This document shows positions 6,724 through 15,300 of a stretch of 23,888 nucleotides of DNA, piece after piece. The translations under genes were made by a program, and so were the position numbers. The notes under the pieces were generated by a model that saw only the letters and a list, made by a program, of their open reading frames with translations, did not search any database and was not told the origin of the DNA. The first letter of the stretch is position 1, and every line of letters starts with the position of its first letter. The DNA comes from Actinomycetes bacterium (GTDB lineage: Bacteria; Actinomycetota; Acidimicrobiia; Acidimicrobiales; Microtrichaceae), in NCBI GenBank assembly GCA_023389745.1, contig JAEWED010000134.1:1-23888 (forward strand). Direction: 5' to 3'.

Positions 6724-7866
6724 TCACCGCCCCTCGGCGACCTGCTCGATCAGCTCGACCGCAGCGGTCACCTCGGCCAGCGCGGCGATCTCCGCTCGCA
6801 CCCGCTCGCACCCCTCCGGTGGACTGGCGAGCACCGTCGAGAGCGCCGAGCAGAGGTCGCCGGCCAGTCCCTCGCCCGTCGTCACGGCCACGCCGCACCG
6901 CGCCGCCTGCACCCGGGCCGCGATCTGTGGCTGGTCGGCGAACATCGGCACCGCCACGATCGGCACCCCGGCCGAGAGCGCGCCCAGGGTGGTGCCAGCA
7001 CCTGCGTGGCACACGACCACCCGACAACGGGCCATCACCGCCGCCTGGTCGACCCACTCGACCAGCTCGACGCCTGTCGGGCGCGGGCCGAACCGGGCCA
7101 GGTCGACGCCACGACCCACGGCGACGACCGCTCCCAGCCCGAGCTGCAGCGCAGCATCGATCGATGCGCGCACCAGGTCCTCGAAGAACGGCATGCCAGA
7201 AGACTCGGTGCCGAAGCTGACGTAGACGACGTCGTCGGCCGTCTCACGGCTGCCGAGGCGCGGATCCCTGATGCGGAGTGCGTCCGCCAGAGCGTCGGCA
7301 GGCCCCTCGAACGACTCGGGGAAGTAGCCCACGAGCCGAGCCCGGGTCAGGCGGTCGCCGTCGCGGTCGTCGTCCAGACCGTGCTCGGCCCGCAGCTCCA
7401 CCAGACCCGAGGCCATGTGGCGGTCGAAGCCCGCGAGGCTCGTCATCGTCGGCGTGACGCGCATCCACGGCACGTCCAGCACCTCGCTACCGATGCTGCC
7501 GGCGCACTCCCCGGCGTCGCTCACCACGACGTCGGGTCGCCACGCACGCATCGCATCGAGCAGGCCGGGAAGCGCCGCGGTGGTGTTGATCCGGCCGAAG
7601 ATCTCGCGGCCGATCAGCGCCTCGATCTCTGACTCGGGGACCTCGGCCATGCGTTCGAAGACCGCGACCCGTTGCGGGTCGTCGAGTCGCAGTCCGCCGA
7701 AGGGCAGACACTCGAACCCGAGGTCGAGGACCTTGGTCGAGACCTCCTCCGGTGCCGCCACCGCCACCGCGTGGCCGGCCTCGCGCGCCGCCTCGACCAC
7801 CGGCACGAGCGGCATCAGGTGACCGGTGCCCGAGGTGGTCGTGAAGAGCACTCGTTGCGATGACAT
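6724..7866 (-). CDS. GT1/MGT-type glycosyltransferase (UGT superfamily)
   Basis: GT-B enzyme of 380 aa, resembling macrolide, calicheamicin-type and rhamnosyl glycosyltransferases that decorate small lipophilic molecules, lipids or antibiotics. The N-terminal acceptor domain begins RVLFTTTSGTGHLMPLVPVV (5-24), with His16 in the catalytic-base position. The donor domain has VVYVSFGT (213-220) and the signature HAGAGTTLGALSAGVP (287-302), followed by VPMFADQPQIAARV (306-319), with the D-Q pair that binds the donor sugar. Length is normal. ATG 7866 was chosen because it starts the beta-1 strand and has GGAG three bases further upstream; the frame extends before it but without similarity. No polyketide or glycolipid gene is next to it, so the acceptor is unknown. 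Transcribed divergently from the 7991 gene. Confidence 0.9.
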   Translation of the reverse strand: MSSQRVLFTTTSGTGHLMPLVPVVEAAREAGHAVAVAAPEEVSTKVLDLGFECLPFGGLRLDDPQRVAVFERMAEVPESEIEALIGREIFGRINTTAALPGLLDAMRAWRPDVVVSDAGECAGSIGSEVLDVPWMRVTPTMTSLAGFDRHMASGLVELRAEHGLDDDRDGDRLTRARLVGYFPESFEGPADALADALRIRDPRLGSRETADDVVYVSFGTESSGMPFFEDLVRASIDAALQLGLGAVVAVGRGVDLARFGPRPTGVELVEWVDQAAVMARCRVVVCHAGAGTTLGALSAGVPIVAVPMFADQPQIAARVQAARCGVAVTTGEGLAGDLCSALSTVLASPPEGCERVRAEIAALAEVTAAVELIEQVAEGR

Positions 7867-7876
7867 GTTCTCCACT

Positions 7877-7918
7877 GTGTCACCCCGGCGACCTCCGGGG
7901 ACGGGTCCCCGCTGACAC
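7877..7918. promoter_or_regulatory. Nested inverted repeats in the divergent GT1/7991 intergenic region
   Basis: GTGTCA (7877-7882) pairs with TGACAC (7913-7918). Inside are CCCCGG(cgacct)CCGGGG (7883-7900) and CGGGGA(cggg)TCCCCG (7896-7911), which overlap and so are mutually exclusive. The array is between two divergent genes and could be an operator or a leader structure of the GT1 mRNA. Confidence 0.4.
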
Positions 7919-7978
7919 CTCTTCTCGCCCTCCCTACGGTCGCCGTCGACGCACTCGCGTCGGGGTCCACGAACGAGC

Positions 7979-7984
7979 AGGAGG
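7979..7984 (+). promoter_or_regulatory. Strong Shine-Dalgarno AGGAGG for the 7991 gene
   Basis: AGGAGG lies six bases before ATG 7991 and fixes that start. It is one of the few strong ribosome-binding sites in a window where several starts have none. Confidence 0.85.
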
Positions 7985-7990
7985 CACGCC

Positions 7991-8488
7991 ATGACCCTCA
8001 CGGATCACCCGTCCACCGACACCGCCGATGCACCCGCAGCATCGAACGATGGAGCAGACGAGACGTCGCAGCCCGATGCTCCGCCGACGATCGTGGTGCG
8101 CCCCTGGCACGACCCGGCGTTGGCGCAGCGGGGACACACCCCTCGATCGGAGTACGTCGAGCGGTTCTGGCTCGGCGTGATCGGCCCGTCCGCGGTGATG
8201 CTGCTGCGGCGACTCGCCCGCGGCCTCGACGAGCACCCGGACGGCTTCGCGATCGCCCTGCCCGACACGGCTCGTGCGATCGGGCTGGGTGGCGGCACCG
8301 GGCGCTCGTCGCCGGTCAACCGCACGATCGACCGGTGCTGCATGTTCGGCGTCATGCGCCGACTCGACGACGGCTCGATCGCGGTGCGCACGCACCTGCC
8401 CGGCTTGAACGCCCGGCAGCTCGCCCGGCTGCCGCTCGCGGTGCGCACCAGCCACGACGCCTGGCTCGGCCTGCCGAGCGCGGCCTGA
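7991..8488 (+). CDS. Conserved actinobacterial hypothetical, possible winged-helix protein
   Basis: A 165-aa protein. The first 32 residues are Asp/Ala/Thr-rich and probably disordered. The folded part (about 33-160) has RPWHDP (37-42), YVERFWLGVIGPSAVMLLRR (55-74), a Gly-rich turn GLGGGTGRSSPVNRT (98-112), and RHxLPxL/RxLxRLP-type elements near the end (THLPGLNARQLARLP, 134-148). The helix-turn-helix-then-strand order, ending DDGSIAVRTHL, looks like a small winged-helix domain; similar proteins occur widely in actinobacteria without assigned function, as far as I recall. Start set by AGGAGG. Transcribed away from the GT1 gene, so it might regulate it; that is inference from position only. 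Confidence 0.75.
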   Translation: MTLTDHPSTDTADAPAASNDGADETSQPDAPPTIVVRPWHDPALAQRGHTPRSEYVERFWLGVIGPSAVMLLRRLARGLDEHPDGFAIALPDTARAIGLGGGTGRSSPVNRTIDRCCMFGVMRRLDDGSIAVRTHLPGLNARQLARLPLAVRTSHDAWLGLPSAA

Positions 8489-8518
8489 CGCAGCGCTCCG
8501 ACGGGTGCACCTCGAGCG

Positions 8519-8542
8519 GCGCCGCCCGTTCCCGGGCGGCGC
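8519..8542. terminator. Bidirectional terminator hairpin between convergent genes
   Basis: A perfect 10-bp all-GC stem (GCGCCGCCCG / CGGGCGGCGC) with loop TTCC lies in the 59-base gap between the convergent 7991 gene and pepA. No U-tract follows on either strand, as is common in high-GC actinobacteria. Confidence 0.6.
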
Positions 8543-8547
8543 GCTCG

Positions 8548-10095
8548 TCAGGCCTCGACCACCTCGAGCTCGTCGGCGTCGTCGAGCTCGTCGGGTTCGG
8601 TGAGCTCGTTCCACGACTCGAGCAGCGTCAGCAGCGTCCGCACCGCGAACCCGGTGCCTCCCTTGGGGTACTCGCCGTCGGGAGCCGCGGCAAACGCCGG
8701 CCCTGCGATGTCGAGGTGCACCCACGGCGTGCCGTCGGTGATGAACTTCTCGAGGAACAGCCCGGCGGTCAGCGCGCCGCCGTAGCGACCGGCGCCGATG
8801 TTCTTGAGGTCCGCGATCGGCGAGTCGAGATCGGCGGCGTAGTCGTCGGGCAGCGGCAGGGGCCACACGCGCTCGCCGGCCAGGTCGGCCGCGGCGAGGA
8901 CGGTGTCGCTGAAGTCGTCGTCGTTGCCCATCAGTCCGGCGATCTTGTTGCCGAGCGCCACCATGCATGCGCCGGTGAGCGTCGCCAGGTCGATGACGGC
9001 GTCGGGCTCCTCCTCGCACGCCAGGATCAACGCCTCGGCCAGCACCAGACGGCCTTCGGCGTCGGTGTTGAGCACCTCGACGGTCGTGCCGTTGCGGGCG
9101 GTGTAGATGTCGCCGGGACGCTGCGCAGCGCCGCCGGTCATGTTGTCGGTCAACGGCGTGAACCCGACGACGCGCACGGGCACGTCGAGCGCGGGCAGCG
9201 CGCACATCGTGGCCACGACGGCCGCGGCGCCGGCCATGTCGCACTTCATGTCCATCATCGAGTCGGCCGGCTTGATCGACAGGCCACCGGAGTCGAACGT
9301 GATGCCCTTGCCGACGAGCGCGATCGTGTCGACCGCGTCCGCCTCGGGGGCACCATCGCCGGCCGGCTCGTCGACGTCCGCGGTGCCCGACGGCTCATAG
9401 GTGAGCTTCAGCAGGCGGGGCTCCTCGACCGAGCCCTGGTTCACGGCGAGCAGACCACCGAGACGTTCCTCGGCGATGGCGTCGGCGTCGAGCACCTCGA
9501 CGGTGATGCCTGCGGCTTCGCCGCGCTCCACGACACGCTCCGCGAAGACCGTCGGGGTGAGCGTGCCACCCGGGTTGTTCACCAGGTCGCGGGCGAAGTA
9601 GACCGCGGCGGCGGTCTCTCGGCCGCGGCGGGCGGCCTCCTGCACGGCTCGCACCTGGTCGCCGACGGCGATCGTCGCCGAGGACGTGCGGGGCTTCGCG
9701 TCGCCGGACTTGAAGTCGTCGAAGCGGTACGCCCCGAGCTGCAGTCCTTCCGCGACGGCACGGACGCCCTCTTCCGGATCGACGTCGAGGTCGTCGGGGT
9801 ACTGGACCGCGATGCGTGGGTGGCGCAGCACCGCACGGGCCAGGGCTGCCGACGCCCGGCGCAGCGCGTTCGCGTCGACCTCGCCGTGCGCACCGGCACC
9901 GACGAGCACCCGGGCCGCTCCCCCGTCGTGCAGCACCAACGTCTCACCGACCTTGCCGCCGAAGCCGGCCCGGTCGAGCACGGCCTTGGTCATGCCCGGG
10001 ACCTTGCGGATCCGGTCGGAGAACACGAGCTCGGCGACCGCGGTGGCGCCGGCCGGTGCGGTCTTCGAGATCTTGATGGCGGGTGCGTCGGTCAC
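8548..10095 (-). CDS. pepA: Leucyl aminopeptidase (M17 family)
   Basis: Cytosolic two-metal aminopeptidase of 515 aa that removes N-terminal residues from peptides during protein turnover; M17 enzymes are normally hexamers. The catalytic C-terminal domain shows GKGITFDSGGLSIK (262-275), with ligands Lys263 and Asp268 and catalytic Lys275, DMKCDMAGAAAV (282-293; Asp286), and the hallmark NTDAEGRL (343-350) with Asp345, Glu347 and Arg349. All expected catalytic residues are present. The N-terminal macro-like domain (1-160) is divergent, as is usual. The tail is acidic (DELDDADELEVVEA). The start is GTG 10095 with GGAG six bases upstream. A run of 14-bp repeats lies immediately upstream. It follows pduO in the same direction with a 106-base gap and no functional link is apparent. 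Confidence 0.96.
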   Translation of the reverse strand: MTDAPAIKISKTAPAGATAVAELVFSDRIRKVPGMTKAVLDRAGFGGKVGETLVLHDGGAARVLVGAGAHGEVDANALRRASAALARAVLRHPRIAVQYPDDLDVDPEEGVRAVAEGLQLGAYRFDDFKSGDAKPRTSSATIAVGDQVRAVQEAARRGRETAAAVYFARDLVNNPGGTLTPTVFAERVVERGEAAGITVEVLDADAIAEERLGGLLAVNQGSVEEPRLLKLTYEPSGTADVDEPAGDGAPEADAVDTIALVGKGITFDSGGLSIKPADSMMDMKCDMAGAAAVVATMCALPALDVPVRVVGFTPLTDNMTGGAAQRPGDIYTARNGTTVEVLNTDAEGRLVLAEALILACEEEPDAVIDLATLTGACMVALGNKIAGLMGNDDDFSDTVLAAADLAGERVWPLPLPDDYAADLDSPIADLKNIGAGRYGGALTAGLFLEKFITDGTPWVHLDIAGPAFAAAPDGEYPKGGTGFAVRTLLTLLESWNELTEPDELDDADELEVVEA

Positions 10096-10111
10096 GGTGG
10101 GCTCCGGTGCT

Positions 10112-10168
10112 GAATGGGTTGGTGCTGGATGGGTGGATGCAGGTGGGTTGGTGCAGGTGGGTTGGTGC
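10112..10168. repeat. 14-bp imperfect tandem repeats upstream of pepA
   Basis: Two identical 14-mers AGGTGGGTTGGTGC occupy 10141-10154 and 10155-10168. Two diverged copies precede them: GAATGGGTTGGTGC (10112-10125, 11 of 14) and GGATGGGTGGATGC (10127-10140, 10 of 14). They fill positions 17-73 upstream of the pepA start, so they are in its leader or promoter and at the 3' side of pduO. Confidence 0.75.
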
Positions 10169-10201
10169 AGGGTTCGGTCGGGACGGGCGGCCGGCGAGCG
10201 C

Positions 10202-10735
10202 TCAGGAACGGCTGGTGAGCGCCTCGCCCTCCTGCCAGCGGGCCAGGGTCCACAGCAGGTCGGACAGGCGGTTCAGGTAGGCGACGACCCGGGAGCCGTC
10301 GACCACGGCCGAGAGGCAGTGGCGCTCGGCGCGACGCACGACGGTGCGTGCCAGGTCGAGGAACGCCGAGACCGGCTCCTGGCCGGGCACGACGAACTCG
10401 GCCGGCAGCTCGAAGCGCGACGAGATCGAGTCGATGGTCGTCTCGAGGTGCTCGACCATCTCGTCGGTCACCCTCGACACGCCGTCGGTCAGCTTGTGGC
10501 GGTTCGACTCGTCGGTGGCCAGGTCGGCCATCAGCACCCACAGGTCGCGTTCGATCGCCACGAGCAGCTCGTCGAGCTCGCCGCCCCGGGTCGTGTGCGC
10601 ACGGGCCACGCCGATCGCGGCCTGTGCCTCGTCGACCTCGCCGTAGGCCATGGGTCCGGGATCGTCCTTGCGGACCCGACCCCCGTAGAGCAGACCGGTC
10701 GTGCCGTCGTCGCCCTTGCGTGTGTAGACCTTCAT
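10202..10735 (-). CDS. pduO: Cob(I)alamin adenosyltransferase, PduO type
   Basis: Transfers adenosyl from ATP to cob(I)alamin to make coenzyme B12. The 177-aa length is typical of the trimeric PduO/MMAB fold. The ATP-binding N-terminus is YTRKGDDGTTGLLYGGRVRKDD (4-25; written as one motif with the Gly-Asp-Asp-Gly-Thr-Thr core), followed by YGEVDEAQAAIGVAR (31-45). The cobalamin-side helix has RTVVRRAER (129-137) and the C-terminal YLNRLSDLLWTLAR (153-166). Key Arg and Asn residues are present. Many actinobacteria use it to serve methylmalonyl-CoA mutase, which is not in this window. It has no Shine-Dalgarno and a TAGTGT box nine bases before ATG. Divergent from gadB with 109 bases between starts. 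Confidence 0.94.
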   Translation of the reverse strand: MKVYTRKGDDGTTGLLYGGRVRKDDPGPMAYGEVDEAQAAIGVARAHTTRGGELDELLVAIERDLWVLMADLATDESNRHKLTDGVSRVTDEMVEHLETTIDSISSRFELPAEFVVPGQEPVSAFLDLARTVVRRAERHCLSAVVDGSRVVAYLNRLSDLLWTLARWQEGEALTSRS

Positions 10736-10744
10736 CGGGTGCCG

Positions 10745-10750
10745 ACACTA
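10745..10750 (-). promoter_or_regulatory. TAGTGT -10-like box of pduO
   Basis: Minus-strand TAGTGT, nine bases before ATG 10735, implies a leader of at most about three bases. There is no ribosome-binding site and no obvious -35 box. Confidence 0.45.
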
Positions 10751-10844
10751 CCGGCGACGGCCATCGCGTCGGCGCCGTCAGCAGCAGCGCTCGGACGGAG
10801 CGAGAATCGGCCCAGCGGCGACCGAGTCAGGGCAAGCTGGTCAG

Positions 10845-12227
10845 ATGTTGCACAGACGATCAGATGTCGATGAGCTCCGCGATGCCGTGGATCGGCTGTC
10901 CTCGGAGATCGGCAGGTACGAGTTCCCCCGCGAGACCACCGATCGTCGGATGGTCTACGAGATCGTGTCCCAGGAGATCGAGCTCGACGGGAACGCGCAC
11001 CAGAACCTCGCCACCTTCTGCCAGACGTGGGAGACCGAGGAGGCGCAGAAGCTGATGGCGCTGTCGATCAACAAGAACCTGATCGACAAGGACGAGTACC
11101 CGACCGCCGCCGAGATCGAGCGCCGCTGCGTGCACATGCTGGCCGACCTCTGGAATGCGCCCCGCTCGCAGGGCGCGGTGGGCACCTCGGCGATCGGCTC
11201 CTCCGAGGCCTGCATGCTCGCCGGCATGGCCATGCACCGCCGGTGGCGCAACCGGCGCCGGGCCGAGGGCAAGCCGACCGACGCACCGAACCTGGTGTGC
11301 GGTCCGGTGCAGGTCGTCTGGCACAAGTTCGCCCGCTACTGGGACATCGAGCTGCGGGAGGTCGGGATGGCCCCGGGCCGCTACGGCCTCGATCCCGCGT
11401 CGATGCTCGACCAGATCGACGAGAACACCATCGGCGTGGTCCCCACGCTGGGCGTCACCTACACCGGGATCTACGAGCCGGTCGCGGAGCTCGCCGCCGC
11501 CCTCGACGACCTGCAGGAGCGCACCGGTCTCGACGTCGACATCCACGTCGACGGCGCGAGCGGCGGCTTCACCGCGCCGTTTTGCGCACCCGACCTGGTG
11601 TGGGACTTCCGGCTGCCACGCGTGAAGTCCATCAGCGCGTCGGGCCACAAGTTCGGGCTGGCGCCGCTCGGTGTCGGGTGGGTCCTGTTCCGGGACGAGA
11701 CCGAGCTGCCCGAGGAGCTGGTGTTCCACGTCACCTACCTCGGCGGCGACATGCCCACCTTCCAGATCAACTTCTCGCGTCCCGCCGGGCAGATCATCGC
11801 CCAGTACGCGGGATTCCTCCGGCTCGGCCGCCACGGCTACTCGGTCGCGCACGGAGCGTCGTACGCGACGGCTGCGTACCTGGCCGCGCAGCTGCCGTCG
11901 GTCGGCCCCTTCGAGCTGATCTACGACGGCGACCCGGCGACCGGCATCCCGGCGGTCACCTGGAAGCTCGCCGACGACGCGGACGTCACGTGGTCGCTCT
12001 ACGAGCTGGCCGACCGGCTGCGCACGAGGGGCTGGCAGGTGCCGGCGTATCCGCTGACCGGCGACCTGTCCGGTCAGATCGTGCAGCGTGCCCTGATCCG
12101 CCTGGAGATCACCAAGGACGAGATCGGCTCGCTGCTGGCCGACATGGAGGACGCCGTCGCGTTCCTGGCGCGCCACCCGGTCACGGTGCCGATGGATCAG
12201 GACGAGGGCACCTCGTTCTCGCACTGA
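10845..12227 (+). CDS. gadB: Glutamate decarboxylase (PLP-dependent)
   Basis: Converts L-glutamate to GABA and CO2, consuming a proton. The 460-aa protein matches E. coli GadA/GadB along its length: LDGNAHQNLATFCQTW (47-62), LSINKNLIDKDEYP (73-86), GTSAIGSSEACMLAGMAMHRR (113-133), VDIHVDGASGGFTAPF (231-246; Asp236 binds the PLP ring) and SASGHKFG (264-271) with Schiff-base Lys269. The C-terminus ends GTSFSH; E. coli ends SFKHT, whose His465 plugs the active site at neutral pH, so acid gating may be retained. No GABA antiporter is next to it, so an acid-resistance role is not established; a GABA-shunt role is equally possible. The start ATG 10845 agrees with family length but has no good Shine-Dalgarno. 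Followed 80 bases later by metH. Confidence 0.96.
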   Translation: MLHRRSDVDELRDAVDRLSSEIGRYEFPRETTDRRMVYEIVSQEIELDGNAHQNLATFCQTWETEEAQKLMALSINKNLIDKDEYPTAAEIERRCVHMLADLWNAPRSQGAVGTSAIGSSEACMLAGMAMHRRWRNRRRAEGKPTDAPNLVCGPVQVVWHKFARYWDIELREVGMAPGRYGLDPASMLDQIDENTIGVVPTLGVTYTGIYEPVAELAAALDDLQERTGLDVDIHVDGASGGFTAPFCAPDLVWDFRLPRVKSISASGHKFGLAPLGVGWVLFRDETELPEELVFHVTYLGGDMPTFQINFSRPAGQIIAQYAGFLRLGRHGYSVAHGASYATAAYLAAQLPSVGPFELIYDGDPATGIPAVTWKLADDADVTWSLYELADRLRTRGWQVPAYPLTGDLSGQIVQRALIRLEITKDEIGSLLADMEDAVAFLARHPVTVPMDQDEGTSFSH

Positions 12228-12292
12228 GGAGGCGGCCCGTCACGGACCGGCCGGCCCCGGATACGGGATCGAGCCGTCGACCGGCGCGCAAC

Positions 12293-12298
12293 TAGTCT
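12293..12298 (+). promoter_or_regulatory. TAGTCT -10-like box of metH
   Basis: TAGTCT ends nine bases before ATG 12308, so metH probably has its own near-leaderless promoter and is not only read from gadB. The 80-base gap is too short for a cobalamin or SAM riboswitch and none is seen. Confidence 0.45.
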
Positions 12299-12307
12299 CT
12301 GGGGACC

Positions 12308-15300
12308 ATGGCGACCTCCACGTTCCTCGACGCGATCCGCTCCCGAGTGGTCATCTACGACGGTGCTGCCGGCACCTGGCTGCAGCAGCAGGACCTGCAG
12401 ATGGAGGACTACGGAACCCCCGAGCTCGAGGGCTGCCCCGAGATCCTCAACGAGACCCGTCCCGAGCTGATCCGCCAGATGCACTCGGAGTACTTCGAGG
12501 CCGGCGCCGACATCGTCGAGACCAACAGCTTCGGCGGCATGCGCGCCACGCTCGACGAGTACGGCCTGGGCGACCGCACCGAGGAGCTCAACGAGATGGC
12601 GGCGCGCATCGCACGTGAGGCCGCCGAGCAGTACTCGACCCCGGAACGCCCCCGCATGGTCGCCGGCTCCATCGGCCCGGGCACCCGCTTCGCATCCCTC
12701 GGTCACGTCAGCTACGTCGAGCTGCGCGACCAGATCGCCGAGCAGGCCCGTGGCCTGCTGCGCGGCGGCGTCGACGTCCTGCTGATCGAGACCCAGTTCG
12801 ACCTGCTCGGCATCAAGGCCTCGATGAACGGCTGCCGCGACGCGATGGCCGAGGTCGGCATCGAGGTGCCGCTGCAGGTGCAGGTGACCATCGAGCTCAC
12901 CGGCCGCATGCTGCCCGGCACCGAGATCGGCGCGGCGCTCGTCGCGCTCGACCCGATGCGTCCCGACGTCATCGGCATCAACTGCGCCACCGGCCCCGAG
13001 GAGATGAGCGAGCACGTGCGGCACCTGTCGCAGCACTCGCGCATCCCGGTGTCGGTGCTGCCCAACGCCGGACTGCCCTCGGTCGTCGACGGCGCCATGC
13101 ACTACGACCTCACCCCCGAGCAGTTCGTCGAGCACCAGGTCCGGTTCGTGCGCGACTTCGGCATCTCGATCGTCGGCGGCTGCTGCGGCACCACACCCGA
13201 GTACATCCGTCAGCTCGCAGTGGCCCTCGACGGTGTCGAGAAGCCCGACCGGCGCCCGGACTTCGAGCACGGCGTCGCGTCGATCTACTCCCCCGTCATC
13301 CTCGACTCCGACGAGGCCGACGGTGCGTCGAACCTGATCATGATCGGCGAGCGCACCAACGCGAACGGCTCCAAGAAGTTCCGTGAGGCCATGCTCGAAG
13401 CCGACTGGGACACCTGCGTCGCGATGGCTAAGGACCAGGTGAAGGAGGGCTCGCACGTCATCGACGTGTGCGTCGACTACGTGGGCCGCGACGGCACCGT
13501 CGACATGGACGAGATCGCCCAGCGGTTCGCGACGCAGTCGTCGGTGCCGCTCGTGCTCGACTCGACCGAACCCGAGGTGCTCGAGTCCGGCCTGCGCTGG
13601 CTCGGAGGCCGGGCGATGCTCAACTCCGCCAACCTCGAGGACGGCGACGGTGAGGGCTCGCGCGGCGATCGCGTGTTCCGCCTCGCCAAGGAGTTCGGTG
13701 CCGCGGTCATCTGCCTGCTCATCGACGAGGAGGGCCAGGCACGCGACGTCGAGTGGAAGATGCGGGTCGCTCACCGGATCCACGATCTGGCCGTGAACCG
13801 CTACGGGCTCGAGGCCGAGGACCTGGTCTTCGACGCGCTCACCTTCCCGCTGTCGACCGGCGACGAGGACCTCCGCAAGGACGCGATCAACACGATCGAG
13901 GCGATCCGCCGCATCAAGACCGAGATCCCCGGCGCCAAGACGACCCTCGGACTGTCCAACGTCAGCTTCGGTCTGAAGCCTGCTGCCCGGCACGTGCTCA
14001 ACAGCGTCTTCCTGCACGAGTGCCAGCAGGCGGGGCTCGACTCCGCCATCGTGCACGTCGCGAAGATCCTCCCGCTGAGCCGCATCCCCGACGAGCAGCG
14101 CGACGTCTGCCTCGACCTGATCTGGGACCGTCGTGGCACCGCGGGGCTGCTCTCGAACGGCGACGAGAGCTACGACCCGCTGCACAAGCTGCTCGAGATC
14201 TTCGCCGATGTGCAGGCGGCCGAGGTCGTGGTCGAGGACCGCTCCGACTGGCCGATCGAGCAGCGCCTCAGCCAGCGCATCATCGACGGCGACCGTGACG
14301 GCCTGATCCCCGACCTCGACGTCGCGCTGGCCGACGGCCACACGCCGCTCGCGATCATCAACGACATCCTCCTCGCCGGCATGAAGGTCGTCGGCGAGCT
14401 GTTCGCCAGCGGCGAGATGCAGCTGCCGTTCGTGCTGCAGTCCGCCGAGACGATGAAGTCCGCGGTGGCCTACCTCGAGCCGATGATGGACCGCGTCGAG
14501 GGCGAGTCCGGCAAGGGCCGCATCGTGCTGGCGACCGTCAAGGGCGACGTGCACGACATCGGCAAGAACCTGGTCGACATCATCCTCACGAACAACGGCT
14601 ACGAGGTGCACAACCTCGGCATCAAGATCTCGATCAACGAGATGATCGACAAGGCCGTCGAGGTCAAGGCCGACGCGATCGGCATGTCCGGGCTGCTCGT
14701 GAAGTCGACGCTGATCATGCGCGACAACCTCGAGGAGCTGAACCAGCGCGGCCTGAAGGACATCCCCGTGCTGCTCGGCGGCGCCGCGTTGACCCGCACC
14801 TACGTCGAGCGCGACCTGCGCGAGGTCTACGAGGGTCGTCTCTTCTACGGCAAGGACGCCTTCGAGGGCCTCCGGGTGATGGACCGCCTGGGCGAGATCC
14901 GCCTCGGCGGCCTCGACGTCGACGACGGCATGGTCCCCTCGGAGCGTGAGCTGCACCGCCACCGTGTCGGCGACGGCGACGACGAGCCGGTCGAGGTGCC
15001 CGTCCGGTCGCCCGAGGTGGCGATGGACAACGAGATCTACGTGCCGCCGTTCCTCGGCTCGAAGGTCATCAAGGGTCTGTCGATCGACGACATCGCGGCG
15101 TACATCAACGAGACGGCGCTGTTCCGCAACCAGTGGCAGTTCCGTCCCGAGACGCTGCCTGACGGCACGAAGGAGACCGACGAGCAGTTCAAGGAGCGGA
15201 TCCGTCCGATCCTGCGCGAGCAGCTCGCGATCGCCCGCGAAGCGGATCTGCTGGTCCCGCAGGTGGTCTACGGCTACTTCCCGGTGAACGCGGACGGCGA

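Noticed and set aside
12228..12307. Cobalamin or SAM riboswitch before metH
   Set aside because: Only 80 bases are available, there is no B12-box-like sequence, and the -10-like box lies nine bases before the start.
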